Shown: positions 15,307 through 22,462 of the stretch, one piece after another
How positions within the stretch are numbered: position 1 is the first letter of the stretch
How the letters are laid out: every line of letters begins with the position of its first letter
Assembly: GCF_000403435.2 (NCBI RefSeq)
Contig: NZ_KE159707.1
Span: 421,607-485,606 of the forward strand
Origin: Oscillibacter sp. 1-3
GTDB lineage: Bacteria > Bacillota > Clostridia > Oscillospirales > Oscillospiraceae
Length of the DNA stretch: 64,000 nt
Direction: 5' to 3'
Position numbers and translations under genes: made by a program
The notes under the pieces: model-generated
The model's input: only the letters and a program-made list of their open reading frames with translations
Told to the model about the DNA's origin: nothing
The model's database searches: none

Positions 15307-16023
15307 ATGGGCTACTTGTCTCGGAATGACCTCGAAAGAATAGCAACCTGTGTTTTCAATGATTATAAACACTTACCCCGGCTTGCGGGCCAGCAAGTCG
15401 GTCATGTTGACCCGGAAATCCTGGCCTGCGGGCTTTGCGGCCTCCATATCGACCATTTTCATCTGTCAAAAGACGGACTGACCCTGGGAATGACCGCATT
15501 TAAGGAGATCGGCGTTGAGGTTTATGACGATAGTGGACAACCCTTCTTCTACTATCTTGACGGGAGAACTCTTTTGATAGAAACAGACCTGAAGGACGAT
15601 CCAACTCAATATGGCAGGTATCACTTCACTACGGCGCACGAAACGGCGCATCAGATTTTGGCCGACCTGCACCCAACTGATAGGGTGATCCAAAACCGCA
15701 TCATCTATTACCGGGGCCGCAGTCCACAATATCCCATCCATGATTGGGGCGAGTGGCAGGCCGATAATCTGGCATCCGCACTCCTGCTCCCCATTGAGGT
15801 CGTACATGGGGCGCTCCGCAGATTTAACCTGGAGCGCGGTATTGACGTATTGAACAGGATATACCGGCCAAAAGAGTATGGGCTGTTCTGCGAAATGGCG
15901 GAGTTCCTTGGTGTTTCAAAGCAGGCTATGGCTATCAGGCTGAAAAGGCTCGGCCTGCTGAAAAGGGATTATTTGCAGAACCCCTATGCGTTGGCCGATG
16001 TTGAGAAGGAGGATGATGAATGA
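15307..16023 (+). CDS. Second ImmA/IrrE-family metallopeptidase
   Basis: 238 residues, longer than the one at 14080 and only distantly related. HETAH (TTAHETAHQIL, about residue 112) is the zinc motif, and EWQADNLASALLLP supplies the third ligand and matches the IrrE family. The C-terminal KQAMAIRLKRLGLL segment resembles a helix-turn-helix. The start at 15307 has TAGGAGG. It is transcribed from the consensus promoter in the repressor-controlled region. Confidence 0.85.
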   Translation: MGYLSRNDLERIATCVFNDYKHLPRLAGQQVGHVDPEILACGLCGLHIDHFHLSKDGLTLGMTAFKEIGVEVYDDSGQPFFYYLDGRTLLIETDLKDDPTQYGRYHFTTAHETAHQILADLHPTDRVIQNRIIYYRGRSPQYPIHDWGEWQADNLASALLLPIEVVHGALRRFNLERGIDVLNRIYRPKEYGLFCEMAEFLGVSKQAMAIRLKRLGLLKRDYLQNPYALADVEKEDDE

Positions 16024-16193
16024 TGGCCCAATCTATAAATATTGCCGTCAGGTGCCCGGAATGTAACTGGCGCGTGATGGACAAGGTATCGCCCACCACG
16101 GGAAAAATCGAGATCAAGTGCCCCCACTGTCACAAGATCGTGGAGGTCGATCTGGCCCTGCGCCGGAAGGAGCTGCATCAAAGGGCCGGTTAG
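16023..16193 (+). CDS. Small zinc-ribbon protein
   Basis: 56 residues starting at ATG 16023, overlapping the previous stop by one base (TGATG), so coupled to it. CPEC near residue 11 and CPHC near residue 33 form a four-Cys zinc ribbon, followed by a charged helix (VDLALRRKELHQRA). The layout recalls the Com-type proteins of phage Mu. The role is unknown; RNA or DNA binding is plausible. Confidence 0.7.
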   Translation: MAQSINIAVRCPECNWRVMDKVSPTTGKIEIKCPHCHKIVEVDLALRRKELHQRAG

Positions 16194-16289
16194 CTTCAAA
16201 TATTACATAGGAGGAAGTGACAACAGAATAAGGTCTAAGAGTACCGAGCAACGGGTCATCGTGCCGCAAGGCTGATAGTCACCAAATGG

Positions 16290-16351
16290 CCGGACATTAG
16301 GAATGTGAGAGGGCAAGCCCCCCTCCTATTCCTAATGCCCGGTCTTTTTTT
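16290..16351 (+). terminator. Attenuator-type terminator ahead of sigma-like gene B
   Basis: CCGG-A-CATTAGGAAT (16290-16304) pairs with ATTCCTAATG-C-CCGG (16328-16342) with one mismatch, followed by TCTTTTTTT. It lies 120 bp before the next start. The 90 nt before it contain several short stems (for example around ACCGAGCAACGGGT) and could form an alternative fold; no known riboswitch was recognised. Confidence 0.75.
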
Positions 16352-16421
16352 GTTGCCGCTCCAGAAATGGAGCAGGGAATGAACCTGTTTGCTTGGCAGG
16401 CGGCGCTTTGCCGCTATCCGT

Positions 16422-16468
16422 GATCCCTTGGATTTTTGGCCTCAAAAATCCAGAAATTCAAGGAGATC
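16422..16468 (+). promoter_or_regulatory. Hairpin that sequesters the Shine-Dalgarno of sigma-like gene B
   Basis: GATC-CCTTG (16422-16430) pairs with CAAGG-A-GATC (16459-16468), one bulged A. Inside is a second stem, GATTTTTG/CAAAAATC with a GCCT loop. The ribosome site AAGGAG (16460-16465) is in the outer stem. Same design as 7046-7080, but different sequence. Confidence 0.7.
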
Positions 16469-16473
16469 ACACA

Positions 16474-17028
16474 ATGAAAACTACATATTTAGTCTATAAG
16501 CAGGTCGATGGCGTCCGGCAGCTTACCACAGCGACGCAGGAGGAATGGGACGCTATTATGAAAGGGAACCGGGGATTGCCCGTAGAACAGCGGAGGTTGT
16601 TTATGAAAGACTGCTTCGAGGATGGGGATGAGCTGGACTGTATGTATATCGAAACGACCGCAGCCGAATACCGGGAGTGGAACAGCAAGAACACAGTTCA
16701 CCAGCAGAAAAGGAAAATTGGTACGTTCCACTTGCACCTCTCCCTGGACGCTGGCATCGCTGATACTGATGTTGAATCTCTCCATGAGTGTGTCCCTTCT
16801 GACTTCGATCTTGAGCGCTTTGCGATGGACACGGTTCTTATAGGCGAATTAAAGCAGGCACTTAAAGCCTGGAAACCTTGGGCGGAGGAATTGCTGGAAC
16901 TCTATTTATCCGGCGCAAAGCGTTCCTGCACAAACAGTTTGTGCAGGAAGTACCAGCTCACTGATCGGGCTGTTCAAAAGAGGAAAGTAGCCTTTGAAAA
17001 ATTTGTTTTAGATTTTTTGAAAAAATAA
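16474..17028 (+). CDS. Sigma-like / HTH regulator of element B
   Basis: 184 residues, start ATG 16474 behind AAGGAG. The C-terminus has a region-4-like helix-turn-helix (ELLELYLSGAKRSCTNSLCRKY, then LTDRAVQKRKVAFEKF). It is in the same position as the gene at 7090, but the proteins share little beyond overall layout. It presumably controls the downstream module; no direct evidence for a target. Confidence 0.6.
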   Translation: MKTTYLVYKQVDGVRQLTTATQEEWDAIMKGNRGLPVEQRRLFMKDCFEDGDELDCMYIETTAAEYREWNSKNTVHQQKRKIGTFHLHLSLDAGIADTDVESLHECVPSDFDLERFAMDTVLIGELKQALKAWKPWAEELLELYLSGAKRSCTNSLCRKYQLTDRAVQKRKVAFEKFVLDFLKK

Positions 17029-17049
17029 GTTCGGTTTGAGGCGTTGAAA

Positions 17050-17567
17050 GTTGTAGTAGGGAGCTGAGAGGGCCACAGGCCCCTCGATGCTCCTTGACAA
17101 CCGAATACCCATTCGTCAAGTACATCAGTTCCGATGTGCGAAAGCACGAGCCACCACAACAGGGTACGCCACGAAGCTGGAACGTTGGAGAACTATGAAC
17201 CGTTGAAATAAAGGTTGCCTGAACTCCTATCCCAACCATGCCGAGCGAGAACTCCCTTTGTAAGTGCCGGGTTGCCCCCGGCATGGCGATGACAGTCGGA
17301 ATGACAATGGTACTCCCGCCCAGCCACAGCCCTGCTACGCAGGAACACGCAATGGGGGCGGCTCTGTCAGAACGGCAGTTGGGGTGAAACTCCCGTGAGG
17401 TGGTGAGCAGGCCACCGCTTGACGACTTCCCAGGCTTCGGCCTGCACACGGGGTGTCGAGGACAAATAGTGTGCATTACATATCTGACCGCCAACGCGGG
17501 GACGGCCAATCGCCAGTTATGATAATAAGTCTCTGGATGGATTGGCGGTCAGGTGTGTTCTGCACAC
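17050..17567 (+). ncRNA. Putative large structured RNA, copy B
   Basis: Counterpart of 7697-8224. The conserved helices are: CTTGAC/GTCAAG (17093-17120) enclosing ATACCCATTC; GTGC-GAAA-GCAC; TGCCGGG/CCCGGCA (17265-17283); CTGTC/GGCAG around AGAAC (17364-17378); GGG/CCC around TGAAACT (17382-17394); GGTGG/CCACC (17399-17416); CAGGC-TTCG-GCCTG (17431-17444); CTGACCGCCAA/TTGGCGGTCAG (17484-17552); GTGTGCA/TGCACAC (17469-17567). GNRA and UUCG loops favour RNA. No credible coding frame. Confidence 0.6.
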
Positions 17568-17629
17568 GACCTGGGGAGTATATGGGTATTTGGCTGCAAG
17601 GGCAAATCACATAAAAGTGAGGTGTCCTT

Positions 17630-18235
17630 ATGAAAAGGGAACGGCCAGACGAGGTGCTGCGCGGCCAGATGTACTATGCCAATTTAGACCCGGTGATCGG
17701 CTCCGAGCAGGGAGGGACGCGGCCTGTCCTTGTCATCCAGAACAATGTGGGAAACAGTTTCAGCCCCACTATCATAATCGCCCCCATCACCACCAGGGTG
17801 AAGAAGCTCCGCCAGCCGACCCACATCGGTATCCCGCCGTTCTTCGGCCTCCCGCAAAGCTCTATGGCTATGCTGGAGCAGATCAGAACGATTGACAAGA
17901 GCAGGCTGGGCGATTATGTGGGTTGTCTGGACGATGATGTGATGGACTATATTGACGAGGCCCTTGGCATCAGCGTTGGCCTACAAGACCCGACAGGCGA
18001 CGATAGAGCGCAGAGGCAGCGGCCCGCCGACGAACCGCGTGATGATGTGCCTGATGAAATGGTGCTGACGCTATGCGGCACCTGTCTCAGACAGTTTATT
18101 TACTCGCCCGAACACATTGTCAGGCGGATCGACCGCACTCAAACCAAAGAACCTTGTATGTACTGTCACGTCCGGGACGGCTACGACTACCGCATCATCC
18201 ATAAGAAAAAGCGCCTGGGCGACGACAGGTATTAA
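17630..18235 (+). CDS. PemK/MazF-like toxin with C-terminal zinc-ribbon extension
   Basis: 201 residues. The MazF-fold part (residues about 10-122) has RGQMYYANLDPVIGSEQGGT, RPVLVIQNNVGNSFSPTIII, and EQIRTIDKSRLG. After a charged linker (RAQRQRPADEPRDD) comes LTLCGTC and CMYCH, two CxxC pairs like those of the gene at 8275. As there, a structured non-coding region and not an antitoxin gene lies upstream. The start follows GTGAGGTG. Confidence 0.85.
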   Translation: MKRERPDEVLRGQMYYANLDPVIGSEQGGTRPVLVIQNNVGNSFSPTIIIAPITTRVKKLRQPTHIGIPPFFGLPQSSMAMLEQIRTIDKSRLGDYVGCLDDDVMDYIDEALGISVGLQDPTGDDRAQRQRPADEPRDDVPDEMVLTLCGTCLRQFIYSPEHIVRRIDRTQTKEPCMYCHVRDGYDYRIIHKKKRLGDDRY

Positions 18236-18261
18236 AAGCTGGCTCTTTATTTGGAGGATGT

Positions 18262-18489
18262 ATGAATAAACTCATATCCAGGAAAGAGGCGGCAAAAATT
18301 TTGGGGATCAGCCTTGCGACCTTAGATGCCGCCCGAAACAACGGGCTAATCTCCTATGTCCAATATGTTGAAAACGGTTGTGTGTATTTTACGGAGGCCG
18401 GTCTACAAGAGTATATTGCCAAATCCACGCACAGGGCAAAGCCGCTGGAAAAACGCACGGCCTATCGCACACCTAAAGCAAGGCGATAA
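18262..18489 (+). CDS. Excisionase-like MerR/helix-turn-helix protein
   Basis: 75 residues. LISRKEAAKILGISLATLDAAR followed by a short wing is the excisionase-type winged helix, with a basic tail (KARR). GGAGG lies 8 bp before the ATG. Its position between the PemK-like gene and the integrase matches the xis slot of element A, though it is not of Tn916 Xis type. Confidence 0.75.
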   Translation: MNKLISRKEAAKILGISLATLDAARNNGLISYVQYVENGCVYFTEAGLQEYIAKSTHRAKPLEKRTAYRTPKARR

Positions 18490-18565
18490 AGGAAATCGCA
18501 CAATTGCTGAAATTCCGAGATTTTGATAAAACAACAGCACCGATAAAATCTTGGAGGTGACTACA

Positions 18566-19777
18566 ATGGCAAGAAGAAGCCGCATCCCGCAGTATGGAAC
18601 GGTGGCAATCAATGGCATCCAATATTATAAGACCTATGTTGAGGATACCGAGGGCAAAAGAATCGCTCTCTATGGGAAGACGCGAAATGAACTGTACGAT
18701 AAGGCGTTGGAAATTCAAGAACTGCTTTCAACCAACGCCTATCAGCGAAAAACGCCCACTGTTGCTGAATATTGTGAAAAATGGCTACTAATGCAATCAG
18801 TCCATGTTCGCTCGACAACCCTAAACGACTATACCTCAAAGATTAGAAGGCATATTATATCAGAACTCGGCCATCTGCGTATGGCCGACGTTACCCCGGA
18901 TGATATACAGTTGGCTCTTGTATCAGTATCAAAAAAATCCGAATCAGTTTACAAGTCCGTAGTCATCCTATATAAGTCTATCTTCCGTTCGGCCATAGCC
19001 AGCAAAGTCATCTATGATGATCCAACGGCCTACCTCAAGGCCACTGGCGGTGGCATCCCGCAGAAAGACAAGGTTGCGCTTACCGATGAACAGGCGGCCC
19101 AACTTGTCGAAGCCGTTAAAGGATTACCACCTTATGTTTTCGTTATGCTTGGGCTTTACGCTGGTCTAAGGCGTGAGGAAATCCTGGGGCTAAAATGGGA
19201 CTCCGTATTTCTTGACACAGACGCCCCATATTTGACAGTACAGAGAGCTTGGCACACGGAAAATAATAGGCCGGTCATTCTCACAGAGCTAAAAACCGAC
19301 GCAGCTCGCAGGAATATACCGTTGCCGGATTGTTTGCGGGACTGTCTGAAAGAGGCCAAAGCGACCTCTCACTCCCCCTATGTGGTGGCAAACCATGATG
19401 GGGAACCGCTATCCTATACGCAGTTTAAGCGACTGTGGCAGTACATTGTAACCAGGACTGCCAAAGAACGCACCTATTACAGATATGTGGACGGAAAAAA
19501 GATCGCACATACCATTAAGCCTGTGCTGGGTGAAAAGGCCGCTCACAATGGCAAGGTAGTGTACTGCCTGGACTTTGAGGTGACTCCCCATCAGCTTCGC
19601 CACACCTATATCACAAACTTAATTCACGCTTCTGTTGACCCCAAAACAGTTCAATATCTGGCCGGACACCAAAGCAGTAAAATTACAATGGACATTTATG
19701 CAAAGGTCAAATACAACAAGCCAGATGAAATTGTAGACGCTTTAGGCGGTGCCTTTGCAGAATGGAATGCCCTTTAG
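18566..19777 (+). CDS. Tyrosine recombinase / integrase 1 of element B
   Basis: 403 residues. Core-binding domain around PTVAEYCEKWLLMQS; catalytic residues Arg in AGLRREEILGL, Lys in ELKTDAARR, HQLRH, AGHQSSKI and Tyr in MDIYAKV. The start at 18566 has GGAGGTGA. It is clearly paralogous to the next gene (about half the residues identical by eye). TTTTGATAAAACAA lies 32 bp before the start. Confidence 0.9.
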   Translation: MARRSRIPQYGTVAINGIQYYKTYVEDTEGKRIALYGKTRNELYDKALEIQELLSTNAYQRKTPTVAEYCEKWLLMQSVHVRSTTLNDYTSKIRRHIISELGHLRMADVTPDDIQLALVSVSKKSESVYKSVVILYKSIFRSAIASKVIYDDPTAYLKATGGGIPQKDKVALTDEQAAQLVEAVKGLPPYVFVMLGLYAGLRREEILGLKWDSVFLDTDAPYLTVQRAWHTENNRPVILTELKTDAARRNIPLPDCLRDCLKEAKATSHSPYVVANHDGEPLSYTQFKRLWQYIVTRTAKERTYYRYVDGKKIAHTIKPVLGEKAAHNGKVVYCLDFEVTPHQLRHTYITNLIHASVDPKTVQYLAGHQSSKITMDIYAKVKYNKPDEIVDALGGAFAEWNAL

Positions 19778-19803
19778 TCCACGCATATAGTTTGCAGTCA
19801 AAG

Positions 19804-19834
19804 CAGAGCGGGGAGAAATCTCCGCTCTGTTTTT
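19804..19834 (+). terminator. Terminator between the two integrases
   Basis: CAGAGCGG and CCGCTCTG arms followed by TTTTT. Confidence 0.8.
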
Positions 19835-19922
19835 ACATAAATCGCATCCTTGTGGCATCAGGGCATTTTTGATAAAACAAACTTGTCAGAAATGATAATC
19901 TATCGAAAGCGAGGTACGATTT

Positions 19923-21131
19923 ATGCCAGCAAAAACGTCAAACGCAAAGGAATATTCGACTACCACGATCAAAGGGGTTGAGTATTTCCGCACCCGAATT
20001 ACGGGCGCAGACGGAAAACGTGTTACCCTGTATGCCCGTACCAGCGAAGAACTGGCTCAGAAAGTACAGGATGCCAAACATGAGATCGTAGAGGCTAAGT
20101 TCCATAAAGAGAATCCAACCGTAGCGGAGTATTGCCAGAAATGGCTGGTAATGCAGTCAGCAAAAGTTAAACCAGCAACTCTAAAGGATTACGAATCCAA
20201 GATGAGAAATTATATTATCAAGCCCCTGGGGGAACTTTATATGTCTGATGTGACTTGTGATGATATTCGTCTTGCGCTCGTGCCCGCTTCAAAGAAGTCC
20301 GCCTCTGTTTACAGCGTTGTGAATATGCTTATCAAATGCGTATTTTACTCCGCTGAACGCAGTCATATCATAGAGGACAACCCCACAAAGGGCATTTCCG
20401 CTAAAGGCGGCACTCCGGCAAAAGGGAAAGACGCTCTCACCGACGCTCAGGTTAAACAGCTTTTGGAAACGGTTCGTGGCCTGCCACCTCAGACTTTTGT
20501 TATGATAGGATTGTTCGCTGGGTTAAGGCGTGAGGAAATTTTGGCTCTCCAGTGGGATTGTGTATTTCTTGATGCCCCCACGCCTTATATTTCTGTGAGA
20601 AGGGCATGGAGATCAGAACACAACAGACCTGTCATTTCCAGAGAGTTAAAAACTGATGCCGCAAAGAGAGATATTCCCATCCCAGAGTGCCTTGTGAGCC
20701 GTCTGAAAGAGGTCAAAGCGGACAGTATCTCGGACTTCGTAATTGCAGACAGCAACGGCAATCCATTGTCCTATTCCCAATTCAAAAGGCTCTGGCAGTA
20801 TATCAACGTCAGGACAGCAATGGACAGGACATACTACAAGTATATAAACGGCCAGAGCATCAAATACACGGTCGAAGCATCGCTGGGGGCGAGGTCAAGG
20901 AACAACCACGATATTGTCTACACGATAGATACCCACATAACTCCCCACCAGCTTAGACACACCTATATCACCAATCTGATTTACGCTTCTGTTGACCCCA
21001 AGACAGTTCAGTATTTGGCAGGGCATGAAAATTCCAAAGTAACTATGGACATCTATGCCAAAGTAAAGTATAATAGACCCAGCGAGTTATCGCCAGTAAT
21101 CAACGAAGCGTTTGGGCAAAGGCCAGCATGA
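19923..21131 (+). CDS. Tyrosine recombinase / integrase 2 of element B
   Basis: 402 residues with the same architecture as the preceding gene: PTVAEYCQKWLVMQS, AGLRREEILAL, ELKTDAAKR, HQLRH, AGHENSK and MDIYAKV. All catalytic residues are kept, so both copies could be active. It has its own upstream region, separated from the first by a terminator and again preceded by TTTTGATAAAACAA. It lies 110 bp from the element end in rpsI, so it is the one placed to act on that site. Confidence 0.9.
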   Translation: MPAKTSNAKEYSTTTIKGVEYFRTRITGADGKRVTLYARTSEELAQKVQDAKHEIVEAKFHKENPTVAEYCQKWLVMQSAKVKPATLKDYESKMRNYIIKPLGELYMSDVTCDDIRLALVPASKKSASVYSVVNMLIKCVFYSAERSHIIEDNPTKGISAKGGTPAKGKDALTDAQVKQLLETVRGLPPQTFVMIGLFAGLRREEILALQWDCVFLDAPTPYISVRRAWRSEHNRPVISRELKTDAAKRDIPIPECLVSRLKEVKADSISDFVIADSNGNPLSYSQFKRLWQYINVRTAMDRTYYKYINGQSIKYTVEASLGARSRNNHDIVYTIDTHITPHQLRHTYITNLIYASVDPKTVQYLAGHENSKVTMDIYAKVKYNRPSELSPVINEAFGQRPA

Positions 21132-21241
21132 TTGCTGCTATCAGTAGGATATTTGCTTCTATCAGTTGAGTTAAATGATGGGCTAACTTGAAGCGACAAT
21201 GCCGGAAGCGCAGTCATATCAAGGGGTTGAGGGGCCAAAGA

Positions 21242-21298
21242 CGCAAGAAGTACGGACTCAAAGCCGCCCGCCGCGCTCCCCAGTTCAGCAAGCGCTGA
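21242..21298 (+). pseudogene. rpsI: rpsI 3' end (attR side): last 18 codons of ribosomal protein S9
   Basis: Encodes RKKYGLKAARRAPQFSKR and stop, the conserved C-terminus of ribosomal protein S9. The sequence just upstream does not continue S9. This is the target-gene tail left at one end of element B; the intact rpsI, restored by the element's own copy of this sequence, should be at the other end, outside the window. Confidence 0.85.
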
Positions 21299-21320
21299 TT
21301 TTATCTCCAGCCTTTACAGA

Positions 21321-21351
21321 GGATGCCGCCTATTGGGCGGCATCCTTTTTT
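21321..21351 (+). terminator. Native rpsI terminator
   Basis: GGATGCCGCC and GGCGGCATCC form a 10-bp stem followed by six T. It follows the rpsI stop by 22 bp and marks resumption of chromosomal sequence. Confidence 0.85.
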
Positions 21352-21450
21352 GCTCTCTAACATACAAGGAAGTGTCCCCTTCGCAGATTTGATACAGGGG
21401 CCGCAAACCAAAATCGCAGATAATAAAATGCGCGGCTGCACACTTCGAAT

Positions 21451-21512
21451 GTAAAAAGTTCTTGACTTTTTGGCGCCGCCGGGTTATCATAGGAATGTAA
21501 AGAACTTTTTAC
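21451..21512 (+). promoter_or_regulatory. Promoter flanked by two inverted regulator sites
   Basis: -35 TTGACT (21462-21467), 17-bp spacer, -10 TATCAT (21485-21490). GTAAAAAGTTCTTGAC overlaps the -35. The same motif, GTAAAAAGTTCTTTAC, occurs on the minus strand at 21497-21512, giving a perfect 13-bp inverted repeat (21451-21463 with 21500-21512). It is a likely operator of the HTH gene in this operon. Confidence 0.75.
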
Positions 21513-21527
21513 TTTTGGAGGCACCCC

Positions 21528-21893
21528 ATGAAACGAATCTTTGAAAAGCTGGGTTTTCGCAAGATGGATGAAATGGAGCGTCACATCCTGTTCAAGGCGC
21601 AGCGGAATGCCTACCTCTTCCTGGTCGCCGCCCTTGTCATCTGGTCCTTTTATGAGAGCATCCAGGTCTATATCCATCACAGCCGGCTGAATCTCCTCCC
21701 GTGCCTCCTGCTGACGGCGGCAGCGCTGATTCAGTCCTTCTCCCAGCTGGCTCTGACCCGCGGCGCGGTGAAAGATGACGAGGACTCATATGAGACCGGT
21801 CCCCTTTTCAAGCTGGTTCTGCTGGCCTGCGTGGCCGCCGCTGTAGCGGTTACCGCCGCGGCAGCCGTGGTGCTGATGGGTGTCCGGGTATGA
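21528..21893 (+). CDS. Small membrane protein, first gene of a three-gene operon
   Basis: 121 residues: an N-terminal cytoplasmic stretch (KLGFRKMDEMERHILFKAQRNA), then three membrane helices (about residues 32-48, 56-74, 92-117). Proteins of this layout are often encoded beside small XRE regulators in Firmicutes, as here. The function is unknown. The start follows GGAGG, and the stop overlaps the next start (ATGA). Confidence 0.7.
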   Translation: MKRIFEKLGFRKMDEMERHILFKAQRNAYLFLVAALVIWSFYESIQVYIHHSRLNLLPCLLLTAAALIQSFSQLALTRGAVKDDEDSYETGPLFKLVLLACVAAAVAVTAAAAVVLMGVRV

Positions 21894-22084
21894 AAAACCG
21901 GATCAAGGCCCTCCGCAAGTCCAAGGGATACCGCCAGGAGGACCTGGCGGCAGCCCTTGGTGTCTCCCGGCAGACCATCATCGCCATTGAAAACGACAAG
22001 TACAATCCCACCCTGGAGCTGGCCATGAAGCTGGCCCGTTATTTGGAAACAACCGTTGAGGAGCTGTTCCAGCTGGAGGTATGA
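21890..22084 (+). CDS. Small XRE-family regulator (YozG-like)
   Basis: 64 residues, essentially only a Cro/C1 helix-turn-helix (KGYRQEDLAAALGVSRQTIIAIEN, then YNPTLELAMKLARYL). Overlaps both neighbours by 4 bp. It probably binds the inverted sites around the operon promoter and autoregulates. Confidence 0.85.
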   Translation: MKNRIKALRKSKGYRQEDLAAALGVSRQTIIAIENDKYNPTLELAMKLARYLETTVEELFQLEV

Positions 22085-22407
22085 ACATGAAGGATCAACT
22101 GACCACACTGGCCCCCTATGCCGCCGTTCTGGCCGCCGACTTCTATCTCCTGCCCTTTTTGGCGCGGGACACGGGCACTGCCATGCTTCTGATGCTGTTC
22201 GTCATGCCTCTGGCCGCCTTTGTCACGGCTCTGGTCTATGGGATGCGCCGCGGCTTTTCCCTCCTGCTGCCAGCCGCCGCATTTCTCCTGTTTCTCCCCA
22301 CGATTTTTATCCACTACAATTCCTCAGCATGGATCTACGCCGTGGTTTACGCCTTGGTTGTCCTGGCAGGAACGGCTGTGGGGCGAATCTTTTTCGGCAA
22401 ACGGTAA
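22081..22407 (+). CDS. Small membrane protein, third gene of the operon
   Basis: 108 residues with about four hydrophobic helices and a basic C-terminus (GRIFFGKR). No recognisable family. Translationally coupled to the HTH gene. Confidence 0.65.
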   Translation: MNMKDQLTTLAPYAAVLAADFYLLPFLARDTGTAMLLMLFVMPLAAFVTALVYGMRRGFSLLLPAAAFLLFLPTIFIHYNSSAWIYAVVYALVVLAGTAVGRIFFGKR

Positions 22408-22423
22408 ATACAAAAAACAGAGC

Positions 22424-22450
22424 GGGGGATGCCCATGGGCATCCCCCGTT
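22424..22450. terminator. Bidirectional terminator between convergent genes
   Basis: GGGGGATGCCC and GGGCATCCCCC, an 11-bp perfect stem, with A-rich sequence on the left and GTTT on the right. Confidence 0.75.
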
Positions 22451-22462
22451 TATTCCGTCTCA

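Larger units (their letters stand above)
13695..21241. mobile_element. Right-hand part of integrative element B, inserted at the rpsI 3' end
   Basis: It carries repressor, ImmA/IrrE genes, sigma-like gene, PemK-like gene, excisionase and two tyrosine recombinases, and stops where the last 18 codons of rpsI resume at 21242. The right border is sharp; the left border is not visible and 13695 is only a convenient limit. Confidence 0.65.

Noticed and set aside
16200..16290. Known riboswitch before sigma-like gene B
   Set aside because: The leader has stems and a following terminator, but none of the conserved cores of TPP, SAM, purine, cobalamin, preQ1, THF or cyclic di-GMP riboswitches is present.
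17040..17629. Group II intron or other self-splicing intron
   Set aside because: No GTGCG-type 5' end, no domain V signature, no maturase, and the helices found do not follow the group I or II layout.
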